A DNA stretch of 24,553 nt from DASRTE01 sp035316885. Its GTDB lineage: Bacteria; Actinomycetota; Actinomycetes; Jiangellales; Jiangellaceae. The translations under genes and the position numbers were made by a program. Positions 1-8,734 of this stretch are shown in pieces (position 1 is the stretch's first letter; each line of letters starts with the position of its first letter). The notes beneath the pieces were generated by a model. The model saw nothing but the letters and a program-made list of their open reading frames with translations. It was not told the DNA's origin and made no database searches. Location of the stretch: contig DATHII010000050.1 of the NCBI GenBank assembly GCA_035316885.1, forward strand, positions 1 to 24,553. Reading direction: 5' to 3'.

Positions 1-27
1 TGGCCGCATGAAACTTGACTCAACCTT

Positions 28-42
28 GGCGGCTTCGCCGCC
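28..42. terminator. Short GC hairpin at the window edge
   Basis: GGCGGC (28-33) and GCCGCC (37-42) form a perfect 6-bp stem with a TTC loop. It lies in the 118 bases before the end of the thioesterase gene. No T-run follows on either strand, so a terminator role is only plausible. I see nothing else in bases 1-118. Confidence 0.25.
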
Positions 43-118
43 CAGAGCCCTCTAGTGGTCGCCCGGGTGCGGGGAGGCCGCATCGACGCCCGGCTTCTCC
101 GACTTGAGCAGCTTCCGG

Positions 119-916
119 TCAGCTGACTCGGATGCGGGCGAGTTGACGGGACTGTGCGACCAGGTCCCCGTCGGCGTCGTAGACCTCGGCGTCCTCGTCG
201 AACCAGCCGTCGCGCACCAGCCGCCCCCGCAGGTGAACAGTCAGCCAGCCGGGCGCCGGCAGGCCTCGTGTGAGCAGGGTGAGCTCTACCGTCGGGGCCC
301 AGCCCAGCCGTCCCAGCCCGAACACGGTCGGCGGCAAGGCGTCCACGGCGAGTGCGAGCACGAACGGATCGGGTTGGGTGCCATCGTGCATGCGCAGGTG
401 GCCACGCATCGCGAGCGAACCCGCGGGACGACCGGAGAACCACCCCAGGGTCTGCGGGTCGAGGCGCAAATCGACGTGCTCGAGCAGTCCGACGTGGGTG
501 CCATCGGGCAGGTCGACGACAGCGGGGACGCATTCGTCGATCGGAGCGACTGCCTCCGGCGGCGGACCGCTCCACTCGGCGGTGGAGCCTCGGTCGAGGG
601 TCCCGGTCGTGGCCGTCAGGTCGACGATGGGCCGGTCGTCCTGCACGAGCGTGGCCCGGAGGGTCGCGGTGGTGCGTCCGTTGCGCAGGTGCTCGACCCG
701 CACGACGGCCGATCCTGCCGCAGGCGGGGCCAGGAAGTGTGCGGTGGTGGCGACGGCGTGCGGTTGTGCCGACTCCGCCGCGACCGCCCGGAGGAGCAGG
801 GCCTGCAGGTAACCGCCGTTGGGAACGCCGCCTACCGACCAGGTGCCGTCGATGGCGATGGCGTAGTTGCCATGCCCCTCCGCCCGGACCGCGGTGGCTT
901 CGCTGAAGTCGCTCAC
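119..916 (-). CDS. TesB-like acyl-CoA thioesterase (double hotdog)
   Basis: This 265-residue protein probably hydrolyses acyl-CoA thioesters in the cytoplasm. The first hotdog half is marked by SVGGVPNGGYLQALLLRA (about residues 20-40) and AHFLAPPAAGSA. The second half holds GRLGWAPTVELTLLTRG and ends with DADGDLVAQSRQLARI, the typical TesB-family 'D-G-x-L-x-A-x-S-R-Q-L-A' ending. Length fits the actinobacterial TesB-like family of about 260-280 residues. The GTG at 916 is chosen because VSDFSEAT leads straight into the first domain; the open frame continues upstream only through the MFS gene in another frame. The gene starts 11 bp after the MFS stop on the same strand, so the two are probably cotranscribed. 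The natural acyl chain cannot be told from sequence. Confidence 0.85.
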   Translation of the reverse strand: MSDFSEATAVRAEGHGNYAIAIDGTWSVGGVPNGGYLQALLLRAVAAESAQPHAVATTAHFLAPPAAGSAVVRVEHLRNGRTTATLRATLVQDDRPIVDLTATTGTLDRGSTAEWSGPPPEAVAPIDECVPAVVDLPDGTHVGLLEHVDLRLDPQTLGWFSGRPAGSLAMRGHLRMHDGTQPDPFVLALAVDALPPTVFGLGRLGWAPTVELTLLTRGLPAPGWLTVHLRGRLVRDGWFDEDAEVYDADGDLVAQSRQLARIRVS

Positions 917-927
917 GGTCGTCGACC

Positions 928-2409
928 CTAGGCAGCCACCCCGCCCTGCCCTGGTACGGGGGTACGGGCAGGGACGCCCTGGCAGTCCCGGGTCCGTAGG
1001 CCGACCCAGGCGGTCACTGCGCCGACCACGCACAGCATCGCGGCAATCCACAGGGCAACGGAGACACCATCCAGCAGTGCCGCCGGTTCGGGATCTTCTG
1101 CGGTCGTAAGCCCAGCGGCCAGTGGAAGTACAGCGACCGCGAGCAGCCCTCCCACGCGGGCGACTGCGTTGTTGGTACCGGAGGCGACCCCCTGTCGGTC
1201 CGGCGGCACGTCGGTGAGTGCCGTCGTCGTCACCGGTGCCACGATGAGCACCAGTCCGGCTGCGAAGACCAGCACGCCCGGCAGAATGCCGGTCAGGTAC
1301 GACGTGTCCGGGTTGATCCCAGCAAGCAATGCGAGACCGGCCCCGGCGAGCAGGGCGCCCAGCGTCAGCAACGGCCGTGCGCCGGTCCGGGGCAGCAGCG
1401 CGCCGACGCGCGCCGAGAAGGCCAGCAGCACCAGCGTCACCGGGACGGTCGCCGCTCCGGCTGCCAGGGCGGAATAGCCGAGCCCTCGCTGCAATGCGAT
1501 GGAGAGCAGGAAGATGTTTGCCGTCAGGGCGGCGTACACGGTCAGCGTGACCAGGTTGGCGACGCTGAACGTCCGGATCCGGAACAGGCTGGGCGGGAGC
1601 ATCGGCTGGTCGCGTCGGCGCTCGTAGACGATGAAGGCGGCCAGCGTGAGCACTCCCGCCGCAACCGAGCCCACCACTACCGCTCCTGGCAGCCGGCCGG
1701 CCTCGATCAGCGGCGTGACGATCAACCCCAAGCCGACGACGGTGAGGCTGGCACCGGGAAGATCGATGCGGTGGAAGATCTCGCGGCGCGAGAGCCCGTG
1801 GGCGGCGCCCGGATCCGCGGGGACGACGGCCCGGGTGAGGAGCACCGTCACGGCCAGGATCGGGACGTTGATGAGGAAGACCCAGCGCCAGGAGGCGGCG
1901 TCGACCAGCCATCCGCCGAGGAACGGGCCGACAGCGGTGGTGACACCGGCCAGGCCGGACCATGCGCCGATCGCTCGACCGCGCTCCTCCGGTGCGAAGC
2001 TCGCCGACAGGATGGCGAGGCTCGCCGGGGTCAGCAGGGCGGCGAAGACCCCTTGCAGGGCCCTGGCGCCGATGAGTGCGGTCGGGCTCCACGCGACGGC
2101 ACACAGCAACGACGCCACGCCGAACCCCCACATTCCGACGAGGAAGACGCGACGCCGGCCCACGACGTCGCCCAGCGCTCCGCCGGCCAGGACCAGCGAG
2201 CCGAGTGTGAGCAGGTAGGCGTCGAGCACCCACTGCAGCGCCGAGAAGTCCGCGCCGAGGTCCTCGCCGATGCGCGGCAGAGCCACCGTGACGACAGTGC
2301 CGTCCAGGAAGGCGACCCCCGACGCCAGGACCGTGGCCAGCAGTACCAGCCGCCCACGCCGTGTCGCGAACGCGAGCTCACCGCGACCGGCTTCGTCATG
2401 CGCCGCCAT
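928..2409 (-). CDS. MFS transporter, DHA2 (EmrB/QacA) type
   Basis: This is a 493-residue drug:proton antiporter-like membrane protein. The first helix carries motif D1 (LDGTVVTVALPRIGEDLG). Motif A in loop 2-3 is GGALGDVVGRRRVF. The antiporter motif C region is GPFLGGWLVDAASWRWVFLI. Length and the many hydrophobic segments fit the 14-helix DHA2 subfamily, whose members export drugs, dyes or metabolites. The ATG at 2409 (MAAHDEAGRG) is preferred because GGAGGG lies 8-10 bases upstream; a longer in-frame extension to 2634 would run into the divergent operon and has no membrane character. It shares its promoter region with the 2-oxoacid dehydrogenase operon and is followed after 11 bp by a thioesterase gene. 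The substrate is unknown; the thioesterase partner suggests an acyl or lipid-like metabolite, but this is only inference. Confidence 0.9.
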   Translation of the reverse strand: MAAHDEAGRGELAFATRRGRLVLLATVLASGVAFLDGTVVTVALPRIGEDLGADFSALQWVLDAYLLTLGSLVLAGGALGDVVGRRRVFLVGMWGFGVASLLCAVAWSPTALIGARALQGVFAALLTPASLAILSASFAPEERGRAIGAWSGLAGVTTAVGPFLGGWLVDAASWRWVFLINVPILAVTVLLTRAVVPADPGAAHGLSRREIFHRIDLPGASLTVVGLGLIVTPLIEAGRLPGAVVVGSVAAGVLTLAAFIVYERRRDQPMLPPSLFRIRTFSVANLVTLTVYAALTANIFLLSIALQRGLGYSALAAGAATVPVTLVLLAFSARVGALLPRTGARPLLTLGALLAGAGLALLAGINPDTSYLTGILPGVLVFAAGLVLIVAPVTTTALTDVPPDRQGVASGTNNAVARVGGLLAVAVLPLAAGLTTAEDPEPAALLDGVSVALWIAAMLCVVGAVTAWVGLRTRDCQGVPARTPVPGQGGVAA

Positions 2410-2611
2410 CAGCAGTACCCTCCGCTCCGCCGTGTTCTGCCCCGGCCGCTTCCAGGTAACGTTCCCACCCGCGGCTGGGTACCGTGGGGCAGAACGACCC
2501 ACCGTTCGGGCCCGAAAAACGCCCACCCTCAGCGCCGAGGGCTCGGACGGTCGACGCGCCACGACCAGGCCGAAGCGGCGACCCCGCTGGCCGACGACGC
2601 GAAGGAGAACG
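2410..2611. promoter_or_regulatory. Divergent promoter region, MFS / bkd operon, with a long-spaced inverted repeat
   Basis: These 202 bases separate two divergent start codons. GTTCTGCCCC (2434-2443) recurs as its exact reverse complement GGGGCAGAAC (2486-2495), 42 bases apart. Between them lie smaller dyads, for example ACCC-GCGGCT-GGGT around 2467-2480. CGGGCCCG (about 2507-2514) is a separate perfect palindrome. The arrangement resembles paired operator half-sites in a divergent control region. I cannot pick convincing -35/-10 boxes. Confidence 0.4.
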
Positions 2612-3805
2612 ATGACCGTCGAGACCGACGCCATAGCGGCGGGGATGCCGGCCCACGACGAGCACGAGCTCGTCCAACTGCTGACGCCCGAAGGCGAACG
2701 GGTCGCCCATCCCGACTACGACCACCTCGTCGGCGATGTCACCGACGAGGACATACGCGCTCTCTACCGCGACCTCGTGTTGGCACGACGCATCGACACC
2801 GAGGCCGTTGCGCTCCAGCGCCAGGGCGAGCTCGGGCTGTGGGCCAGCTTGCTGGGCCAGGAGGCGGCACAGGTGGGGTCGGGTCGTGCCCTGCGCGCCC
2901 AGGACCACGCCTTCCCCACGTATCGCGAGCACGGCGTCGCCTGGTGCCGCGGCGTCGAACCGGGTCTGCTTCTCGGCCTGTTCCGCGGCGTCGACCAGGG
3001 CAGCTGGGACCCTCGCGAGAACAACTTCCACCTCTACACGATCGTCATCGGGGCCCAGACCCTGCATGCGACCGGTTACGCCATGGGCGTCCAGCGCGAC
3101 GGGGCGGTCGGTACCGGCGACGCCGACCGCGACACCGCCGTCATCGCGTACTTCGGCGACGGCGCCACCAGCCAGGGCGACGTCAACGAGGCCTTCATCT
3201 GGGCGGCTGTCACGAATGCGCCGGTCGTGTTCTTCTGCCAGAACAACCAGTGGGCGATCTCGGAGCCGTTGGAGCGCCAGACCCGTATCCCGCTCTACAA
3301 ACGGGCGGCCGGTTTCGGCTTCCCCGGCGTGCGCGTCGACGGCAACGATGTGCTGGCTTGCCTCGCGGTCAGCAGAGAGGCACTGCAGCGGGCCCGTGAC
3401 GGCGAGGGTCCGACCTTGATCGAGGCCTACACCTACCGGATGGGCGCTCACACGACCACGGACGATCCCACGCGCTACCGGCTGGCCGCCGACCTCGAGC
3501 ACTGGAAGCTCAAGGACCCGATCGAGCGGGTCAAGGCGTATCTCACCCGGGGCGGCGGCGCCGACGCGGAGTTCTTCGAGTCGGTGGAGGGCGAGGCCGA
3601 GGCGATGGCCGAGCACCTACGGGCCTACTGCCGCGGGCTGCCGGACCCCTCCGCGACGTCGATCTTCGAGCACGTGTACGTCGAGCCGACGCCGGCTCTG
3701 GTGCAACAGCGCGACGAGCTCGCCACCTACCTGACGTCATTCGACATCGGGGGAGACGGGTCCGTCGGCAACGACTCCGTCGCCGGCGAGGAGGCCCACC
3801 GATGA
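2612..3805 (+). CDS. bkdA: 2-oxoacid dehydrogenase E1 subunit alpha (branched-chain type)
   Basis: This is the 397-residue alpha subunit of a thiamine-diphosphate (TPP)-dependent decarboxylase. With E1beta it decarboxylates a branched-chain 2-oxoacid (or pyruvate) and passes the acyl group to the E2 lipoyl arm. The TPP/Mg motif begins GDGATSQGDVNEAF (residues 182-195) and closes with NN (211-212). RMGAHTTTDDPTRYR is the phosphorylation-loop region of this family. The N-terminal block ALQRQGELGLWASLLGQEAA (67-86) is as in the Mycobacterium tuberculosis BkdA type. The ATG at 2612 has GAAGGAG five bases upstream. Its stop overlaps the E1beta start (ATGA, 3802-3805), so translation is coupled. 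Actinobacteria generally use homodimeric AceE for pyruvate, which favours the branched-chain assignment, but pyruvate activity is not excluded. Confidence 0.92.
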   Translation: MTVETDAIAAGMPAHDEHELVQLLTPEGERVAHPDYDHLVGDVTDEDIRALYRDLVLARRIDTEAVALQRQGELGLWASLLGQEAAQVGSGRALRAQDHAFPTYREHGVAWCRGVEPGLLLGLFRGVDQGSWDPRENNFHLYTIVIGAQTLHATGYAMGVQRDGAVGTGDADRDTAVIAYFGDGATSQGDVNEAFIWAAVTNAPVVFFCQNNQWAISEPLERQTRIPLYKRAAGFGFPGVRVDGNDVLACLAVSREALQRARDGEGPTLIEAYTYRMGAHTTTDDPTRYRLAADLEHWKLKDPIERVKAYLTRGGGADAEFFESVEGEAEAMAEHLRAYCRGLPDPSATSIFEHVYVEPTPALVQQRDELATYLTSFDIGGDGSVGNDSVAGEEAHR

Positions 3806-4779
3806 CGACGATGGCGATCGGCAAGGCGATCAACGCCGGCCTTCGCAGGGCCATGGAGAACGACCCGAAGGTCCTCGTCATGGGCGAGGACGTCGGCAAG
3901 CTCGGTGGAGTCTTCCGGGTCACCGACGGTCTCCAGAAGGACTTCGGCGAGGACCGGGTGATCGACACCCCGCTGGCCGAGTCGGGCATCATCGGCACGG
4001 CGGTCGGGCTCGCCCTGCGCGGCTATCGACCCGTGTGTGAGATCCAGTTCGACGGTTTCGTCTTCCCCGGCTACGACCAGATCGTGTCGCAGGTGGCGAA
4101 GATGCATTTCCGATCCGGCGGGCGTCTGCGCGTGCCGATGGTGATCCGGATTCCGTTCGGCGGCGGCATCGGCGCGGTCGAGCACCACAGCGAGAGCCCG
4201 GAGGCGTACTTCGCGCACACCCCTGGGCTCAAGGTGGTCGCGGTCTCCAGTGCGGTCGACGCGTACTGGATGATTCAGCAGGCGATCACACTCGACGATC
4301 CGGTCGTCTTCTTCGAGCCGAAGCGCAGGTACTGGGAGAAGGCCGACGTCGACGAGGAGGGCTCCCCGGACCTGGCGCTGGAGGCGGCGAGGGTCGTGCG
4401 GTCCGGCACCGACGCAACGCTCATCGCGTACGGACCGATGGTGAAGACCTGTGCCGACGCCGCGGCAGCCGCCGCGGAGGAGGGTCGGTCGCTCGAGGTC
4501 ATCGACCTCCGGTCGCTGTCGCCGCTCGACCTGCCTGTGGTGTTCGACTCGGTCCGCCGTACCGGCCGCTGCGTCGTCGTCCACGAGGCCCAGCGGGCGC
4601 TGGGCATCGGTGCCGAGGTCGCGGCGCGCGTCACCGAGGAGTGCTTCTACTCGCTGGAGGCGCCGGTGCTGCGCGTGACCGGGTTCGACACGCCCTACCC
4701 GCCGTCGCGGGTCGAGGAGGAGTACCTTCCCGACCTCGACCGCGTACTCGACGGCGTCGACCGCGCCCTGGCGTACTGA
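3802..4779 (+). CDS. bkdB: 2-oxoacid dehydrogenase E1 subunit beta
   Basis: This 325-residue transketolase-like beta subunit completes the E1 heterotetramer. Visible family blocks are VLVMGEDVGKLGGVFRVTDG near residue 25, the DTPLAESGIIGTAVGLALRG segment that contacts TPP, EIQFDGFVFPGYDQIVSQ, and the C-terminal ligand-transport domain with DLRSLSPLD and TGRCVVVHEAQ. The length matches the usual 325-340 residues. It overlaps bkdA by four bases (ATGA) and ends 10 bases before the preferred E2 start, so the three genes form one translational unit. Nothing is missing or frameshifted. No E3 (lipoamide dehydrogenase) gene is present here; the complex would need one from elsewhere in the genome, as is common. 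Confidence 0.93.
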   Translation: MTTMAIGKAINAGLRRAMENDPKVLVMGEDVGKLGGVFRVTDGLQKDFGEDRVIDTPLAESGIIGTAVGLALRGYRPVCEIQFDGFVFPGYDQIVSQVAKMHFRSGGRLRVPMVIRIPFGGGIGAVEHHSESPEAYFAHTPGLKVVAVSSAVDAYWMIQQAITLDDPVVFFEPKRRYWEKADVDEEGSPDLALEAARVVRSGTDATLIAYGPMVKTCADAAAAAAEEGRSLEVIDLRSLSPLDLPVVFDSVRRTGRCVVVHEAQRALGIGAEVAARVTEECFYSLEAPVLRVTGFDTPYPPSRVEEEYLPDLDRVLDGVDRALAY

Positions 4780-4789
4780 GGTGACCGAC

Positions 4790-6238
4790 GTGAGTGACGT
4801 TTCGCAGTTCAAGCTTCCCGACGTCGGCGAGGGTCTGACCGAGGCCGAGATCGTGTCCTGGAAGGTCAAGGTCGGCGACACGGTCAAGGTCAACGACGTG
4901 ATCGTCGAGATCGAGACGGCGAAGTCGCTGGTCGAGCTGCCGAGCCCGTACGCGGGAGTCGTCGAGGGCCTGCTCGTCGAGGAAGGCGCGACGGTCCCGG
5001 TCGGCACGCCGATCATCGCGGTGCGGGGTCCCGGCACTGCTCCTGCCGGACCGGCGGCTACGCCGGGCGAGGACGTGGTGCCCACGCCGGCGGAGGCAGA
5101 GCCGGAGCGACAGGCCGTGCTCGTCGGGTACGGGCCCCGGACCGCGGCCGCCCGCAGGCGTCCGCGCAAGGCAGCACCGGCATCCCCCGAGGCGTCCGTT
5201 CCCGCCGCTGCCGCCCTCACCGCCGCCTTCAACCCCGTTGATCATGGCGAAAAGGGGGCCTTCGAGGACGAAATTGGCCCAGATGGCCAAGATCAACGGG
5301 TTGAAGAGGCGGCGGACGGGCCGGACACGGTCGCGACATCCGTGGCAGCGGAGGCGGTCCGCGTGCTCGCCAAGCCGCCGGTGCGCAAGCTGGCCAAGGA
5401 TCTCGGCGTCGACCTGACGGCCGTCGTCCCGTCCGGCCCCGACGGCACCGTCACCAGGGCCGACGTTCAGGAAGCGGCGGACGGTACGGCTCGCGTGGCC
5501 CGGCCGGTCGAGTCCGGTGCGGGGTGGAACGGGCTGGCCCGCGAGGAGCGCATCCCGATCCGCTCGGTCCGAAAGGCCACTGCGGCGGCCGTCACCCGGT
5601 CTGCGTTCACCGCGCCGCACGTCACTGAGTTCGTCACCGTCGACGTCACACGCACCATGCGGCTGGTCGAGCGCCTGCGCGATTCACGCGAGTTCCGCGA
5701 TGTCCGCCTGTCGCCGTTGGCGGTGCTCGCCAGGGCCATGTGCATCGCCGTCCACCGGACCCCCGAGGTCAATGCCCGGTGGGACGGCGACGCGGGCGAG
5801 ATCGTCGTGCAGCGTTACGTCAACCTCGGTATCGCCGCGGCCACGCCCCGCGGCCTCGTGGTGCCCAACATCAAGGACGCCGACCGCCTCCCGCTGCGCA
5901 ACCTCGCCGTGGCGATCAACGAACTGGCCGCTACCGCGCGCGAAGGCAAGACGCCGCCGTCGGACATGATCGGCGGGACGATCTCGATCACGAATGTCGG
6001 CGTGTTCGGCATCGACACCGGTACCCCGATCCTGCCGCCCGGCGAGGCGGCGATCATGGCGTTCGGTGCCGTCCGGAAGCAGCCCTGGGTGCACAAGGGC
6101 AAGGTCAGGCCGCGCTGGGTCACGACCCTCGGCCTCTCCTTCGACCACCGGCTCGTCGACGGCGAACCCGGGTCGCGGTTCCTCGCCGATGTCGCTGCGA
6201 TTCTGGAGGACCCGGCGCAGGCTCTTGTCTGGGGATGA
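4790..6238 (+). CDS. bkdC: Dihydrolipoamide acyltransferase E2 with in-frame repeat in its linker
   Basis: This 482-residue E2 core transfers the acyl group from lipoate to CoA. One lipoyl domain occupies about residues 5-80, with the lipoylated Lys45 in IETAKSLVELP. A long Ala/Pro-rich linker (about 85-190) follows. The peripheral-subunit-binding domain starts near 194 (KPPVRKLAKDLGVDLTAVVP). The catalytic domain ends in DHRLVDG, placing the active-site His453 and Asp457. GTG 4790 is preferred because GAGGTGA lies five bases upstream; GTG 4781 is in frame but lacks a site. The linker at about residues 147-172 is encoded by a palindromic element (5228-5305), giving acidic residues unlike the rest of the linker. 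The catalytic parts are intact, so the protein is probably functional. Confidence 0.92.
   Translation: MSDVSQFKLPDVGEGLTEAEIVSWKVKVGDTVKVNDVIVEIETAKSLVELPSPYAGVVEGLLVEEGATVPVGTPIIAVRGPGTAPAGPAATPGEDVVPTPAEAEPERQAVLVGYGPRTAAARRRPRKAAPASPEASVPAAAALTAAFNPVDHGEKGAFEDEIGPDGQDQRVEEAADGPDTVATSVAAEAVRVLAKPPVRKLAKDLGVDLTAVVPSGPDGTVTRADVQEAADGTARVARPVESGAGWNGLAREERIPIRSVRKATAAAVTRSAFTAPHVTEFVTVDVTRTMRLVERLRDSREFRDVRLSPLAVLARAMCIAVHRTPEVNARWDGDAGEIVVQRYVNLGIAAATPRGLVVPNIKDADRLPLRNLAVAINELAATAREGKTPPSDMIGGTISITNVGVFGIDTGTPILPPGEAAIMAFGAVRKQPWVHKGKVRPRWVTTLGLSFDHRLVDGEPGSRFLADVAAILEDPAQALVWG
5228..5305. repeat. 78-bp palindromic REP/MITE-like element inside bkdC
   Basis: The left arm TTCAACCCCGTTGATCATGG (from 5228) and right arm CCAAGATCAACGGGTTGAA (to 5305) are inverted copies, differing by one extra C and one A/T mismatch. 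Inside, GGGCC (5256-5260) faces GGCCC (5276-5280). The unit is 78 bases, exactly 26 codons, so the reading frame of E2 is kept. The local base composition (AAAAGGGGG, GAAATT) is less GC-rich than its surroundings, as expected for an insertion. I believe similar 'CGTTGATCATGG' palindromes are dispersed in some actinobacterial genomes, but I could not check this. Confidence 0.7.
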
Positions 6239-6270
6239 CCCATGGTCGAGGCGCGTGGTGTCGCCGATTC

Positions 6271-6840
6271 CTACGACGTCGGGCAGGTCTTGCGGTAGGG
6301 CCGGTCGCCGAACCCGTCGCTCCACTCGTCGGTGGTGAGGTTTCGGCCTGCCACCGTGCAGGCGAACTTGATCCATGTTTCGGGACGGGGTGTCCCACGT
6401 GTGGACGCCGCCGTCGGGCGTTGCATTGACCACCGTGTGGCTGCCGGGGAGGAACTCCACTGCGGCCCAGGTCATCTGGCTTCGACGTGCGGTCTCGCGG
6501 AGGGCGTTGGTTCGACCATCGGCACTGACGACAACCTCCCGGATCGGATGGTGGAGTCGCAGGGCGGCACTCACGGGTTCGAGCGTGTCGGCGTCGATCA
6601 GGAAGACTTCGGCCGGACCGTTCGCCGACCACGATGCTCTCGCCATCGGCGGTGTAGGAGATGTCCGCGATGTCCGCCGCCCACTGGGTGCTCGGCGAGG
6701 ACTTCGGCGCGGTGCCAGTTCCACACCCGTACGTAGCCGTACTCGTCGGCCGTCGCGAACCGCTCGAAGTCGGGTGGTCGCCACCTCGAGCCCGAGCTCG
6801 CGTGGCCGGTGACGATGGGATCAGCGAGGCGGCCGGAGGG
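6271..6840 (-). pseudogene. WD40-repeat protein, C-terminal remnant with at least three frameshifts
   Basis: Reading the minus strand, recognisable WD40 sequence hops between frames. SGRLADPIVTGH and ERFATADEYGYVRVWNW (about 6840-6705) come first. ADIADISYTADGESIVVGE (about 6680-6620) follows in a second frame. EVFLIDADTLEPVSAALRLH through TPDGGVHTWDT (about 6620-6395) is in a third. Finally WIKFACTVAGRNLTTDEW and GDRPYRKTCPTS-stop (6376-6271) use yet another frame. This last block is the usual C-terminus of long actinobacterial WD40/STAND regulators. The N-terminal effector and ATPase parts and most propellers are absent. Clean reading in each piece and intact neighbours argue for real decay. 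No function is expected. Confidence 0.75.
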
Positions 6841-6893
6841 CGGGTCAGCTCGGCAGCCCGACCAGACCGTTGAAGAGCTGCCCGAGAGCTCAG

Positions 6894-7270
6894 TCAGGGC
6901 TTGTCGCGTCTAGGTAGTGCGTGAGCCCAAGGCGGGTCGGCGCCGACCCGCTGGCAGGTGATCGCGGCGACGGCGGTCGCGAAAGCGGTGGCGTCGCGAA
7001 GCAGGGCACTGTCGGTCAGTTTGTCGCGGCCGTGCCCACGGTGGTGCCACCAGCTGACGAAACTGCCGCAGAACGAGTCCCGGCACCGATGGTGTCGACG
7101 ACGGGGACCTGGGGCACGGGAACACGCAGTTCGGCCGAGTCGGTGAAGACCCGGACGTCGTTCCCCCCGTCGGTGAGGAGCAGGACCCGCGGCCCTGCGC
7201 GAGGATCCGGTGCGCTGCCTCCGCCGCCGGCCGGTCCGGGTCGAGGTAGGACAGGTCGTCGGTGCTGACC
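6894..7270 (-). pseudogene. PfkB-family sugar kinase, frameshifted C-terminal remnant
   Basis: Three consecutive minus-strand pieces in different frames rebuild the C-terminal half of a ribokinase/fructokinase. STDDLSYLDPDRPAAEAAHR (about 7268-7200) is first. VLLLTDGGNDVRVF through VPVVDTIGAG (about 7195-7082) is second. DSFCGSFVSWWHHRGHGRDK to CQRVGADPPWAHAL and the stop (about 7079-6894) is third. The middle junction cuts the PfkB signature DTxGAGDSF, including its catalytic Asp region, by a one-base loss. The N-terminal half with the sugar-binding site is missing; its place is taken by an excalibur fragment on the other strand. The gene cannot make an active kinase. Confidence 0.75.
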
Positions 7271-7407
7271 CCTGCGCTCCGATCGCCAGCGACGTGGACT
7301 GTGCCGGTGGTTCCGGAAACGGTCCCGAGTACACGGGTCGGGTGGCTGTCATCGGACCTGACGAGTACGGACTGGACCGCGACGGGGATGGAATCGGCTG
7401 CGAGTAG
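7267..7407 (+). pseudogene. Excalibur (Ca-binding) domain fragment
   Basis: The plus strand encodes SDVDCAGGSGNGPEY, then GLDRDGDGIGCE and a stop at 7405-7407. The DxDxDGxxCE ending and paired cysteines are the excalibur signature, found at the C-terminus of secreted or envelope proteins. No signal peptide, promoter or convincing start precedes it, and its left edge coincides (7265-7275) with the broken end of the kinase remnant on the opposite strand. A short ORF does run from 7210, but its first part is antisense to kinase sequence. I therefore read it as a truncated leftover rather than a gene. Confidence 0.5.
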
Positions 7408-7463
7408 CTCTCGCCGACCGTCCCGACTCGCCGCCAGGGACACGCATCGTCGACCGCCCAGGC

Positions 7464-8672
<1,209 letters not shown>

Positions 8673-8734
8673 GGCGGCTCACCTTCCAACGGCGCTCGTG
8701 TGCGGCAGCCTTGCCGACAGCAGAACGGCTTCGA

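Noticed and set aside
104..931. Plus-strand open frame antisense to the thioesterase gene.
   Set aside because: Low-complexity Arg/Gly/Asp composition typical of GC-rich shadow frames; no family resemblance or ribosome site.
119..2233. Very long minus-strand open frame covering both thioesterase and exporter regions (over 700 codons).
   Set aside because: Only its last 265 codons match a protein family. The upstream part is Arg/Pro-rich shadow sequence antisense to nothing and out of frame with the clear MFS gene; it stays open because of high GC.
6840..6893. Minus-strand GQLFNGLVGLPS-stop just after the kinase remnant, possibly another gene tail.
   Set aside because: Twelve residues are too few to assign, and no matching upstream part is found in any frame.
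7210..7266. Possible start at 7210 making the excalibur fragment a complete small secreted protein.
   Set aside because: The first 19 codons are antisense to recognisable kinase sequence and give no signal peptide, so a truncated remnant is more likely.
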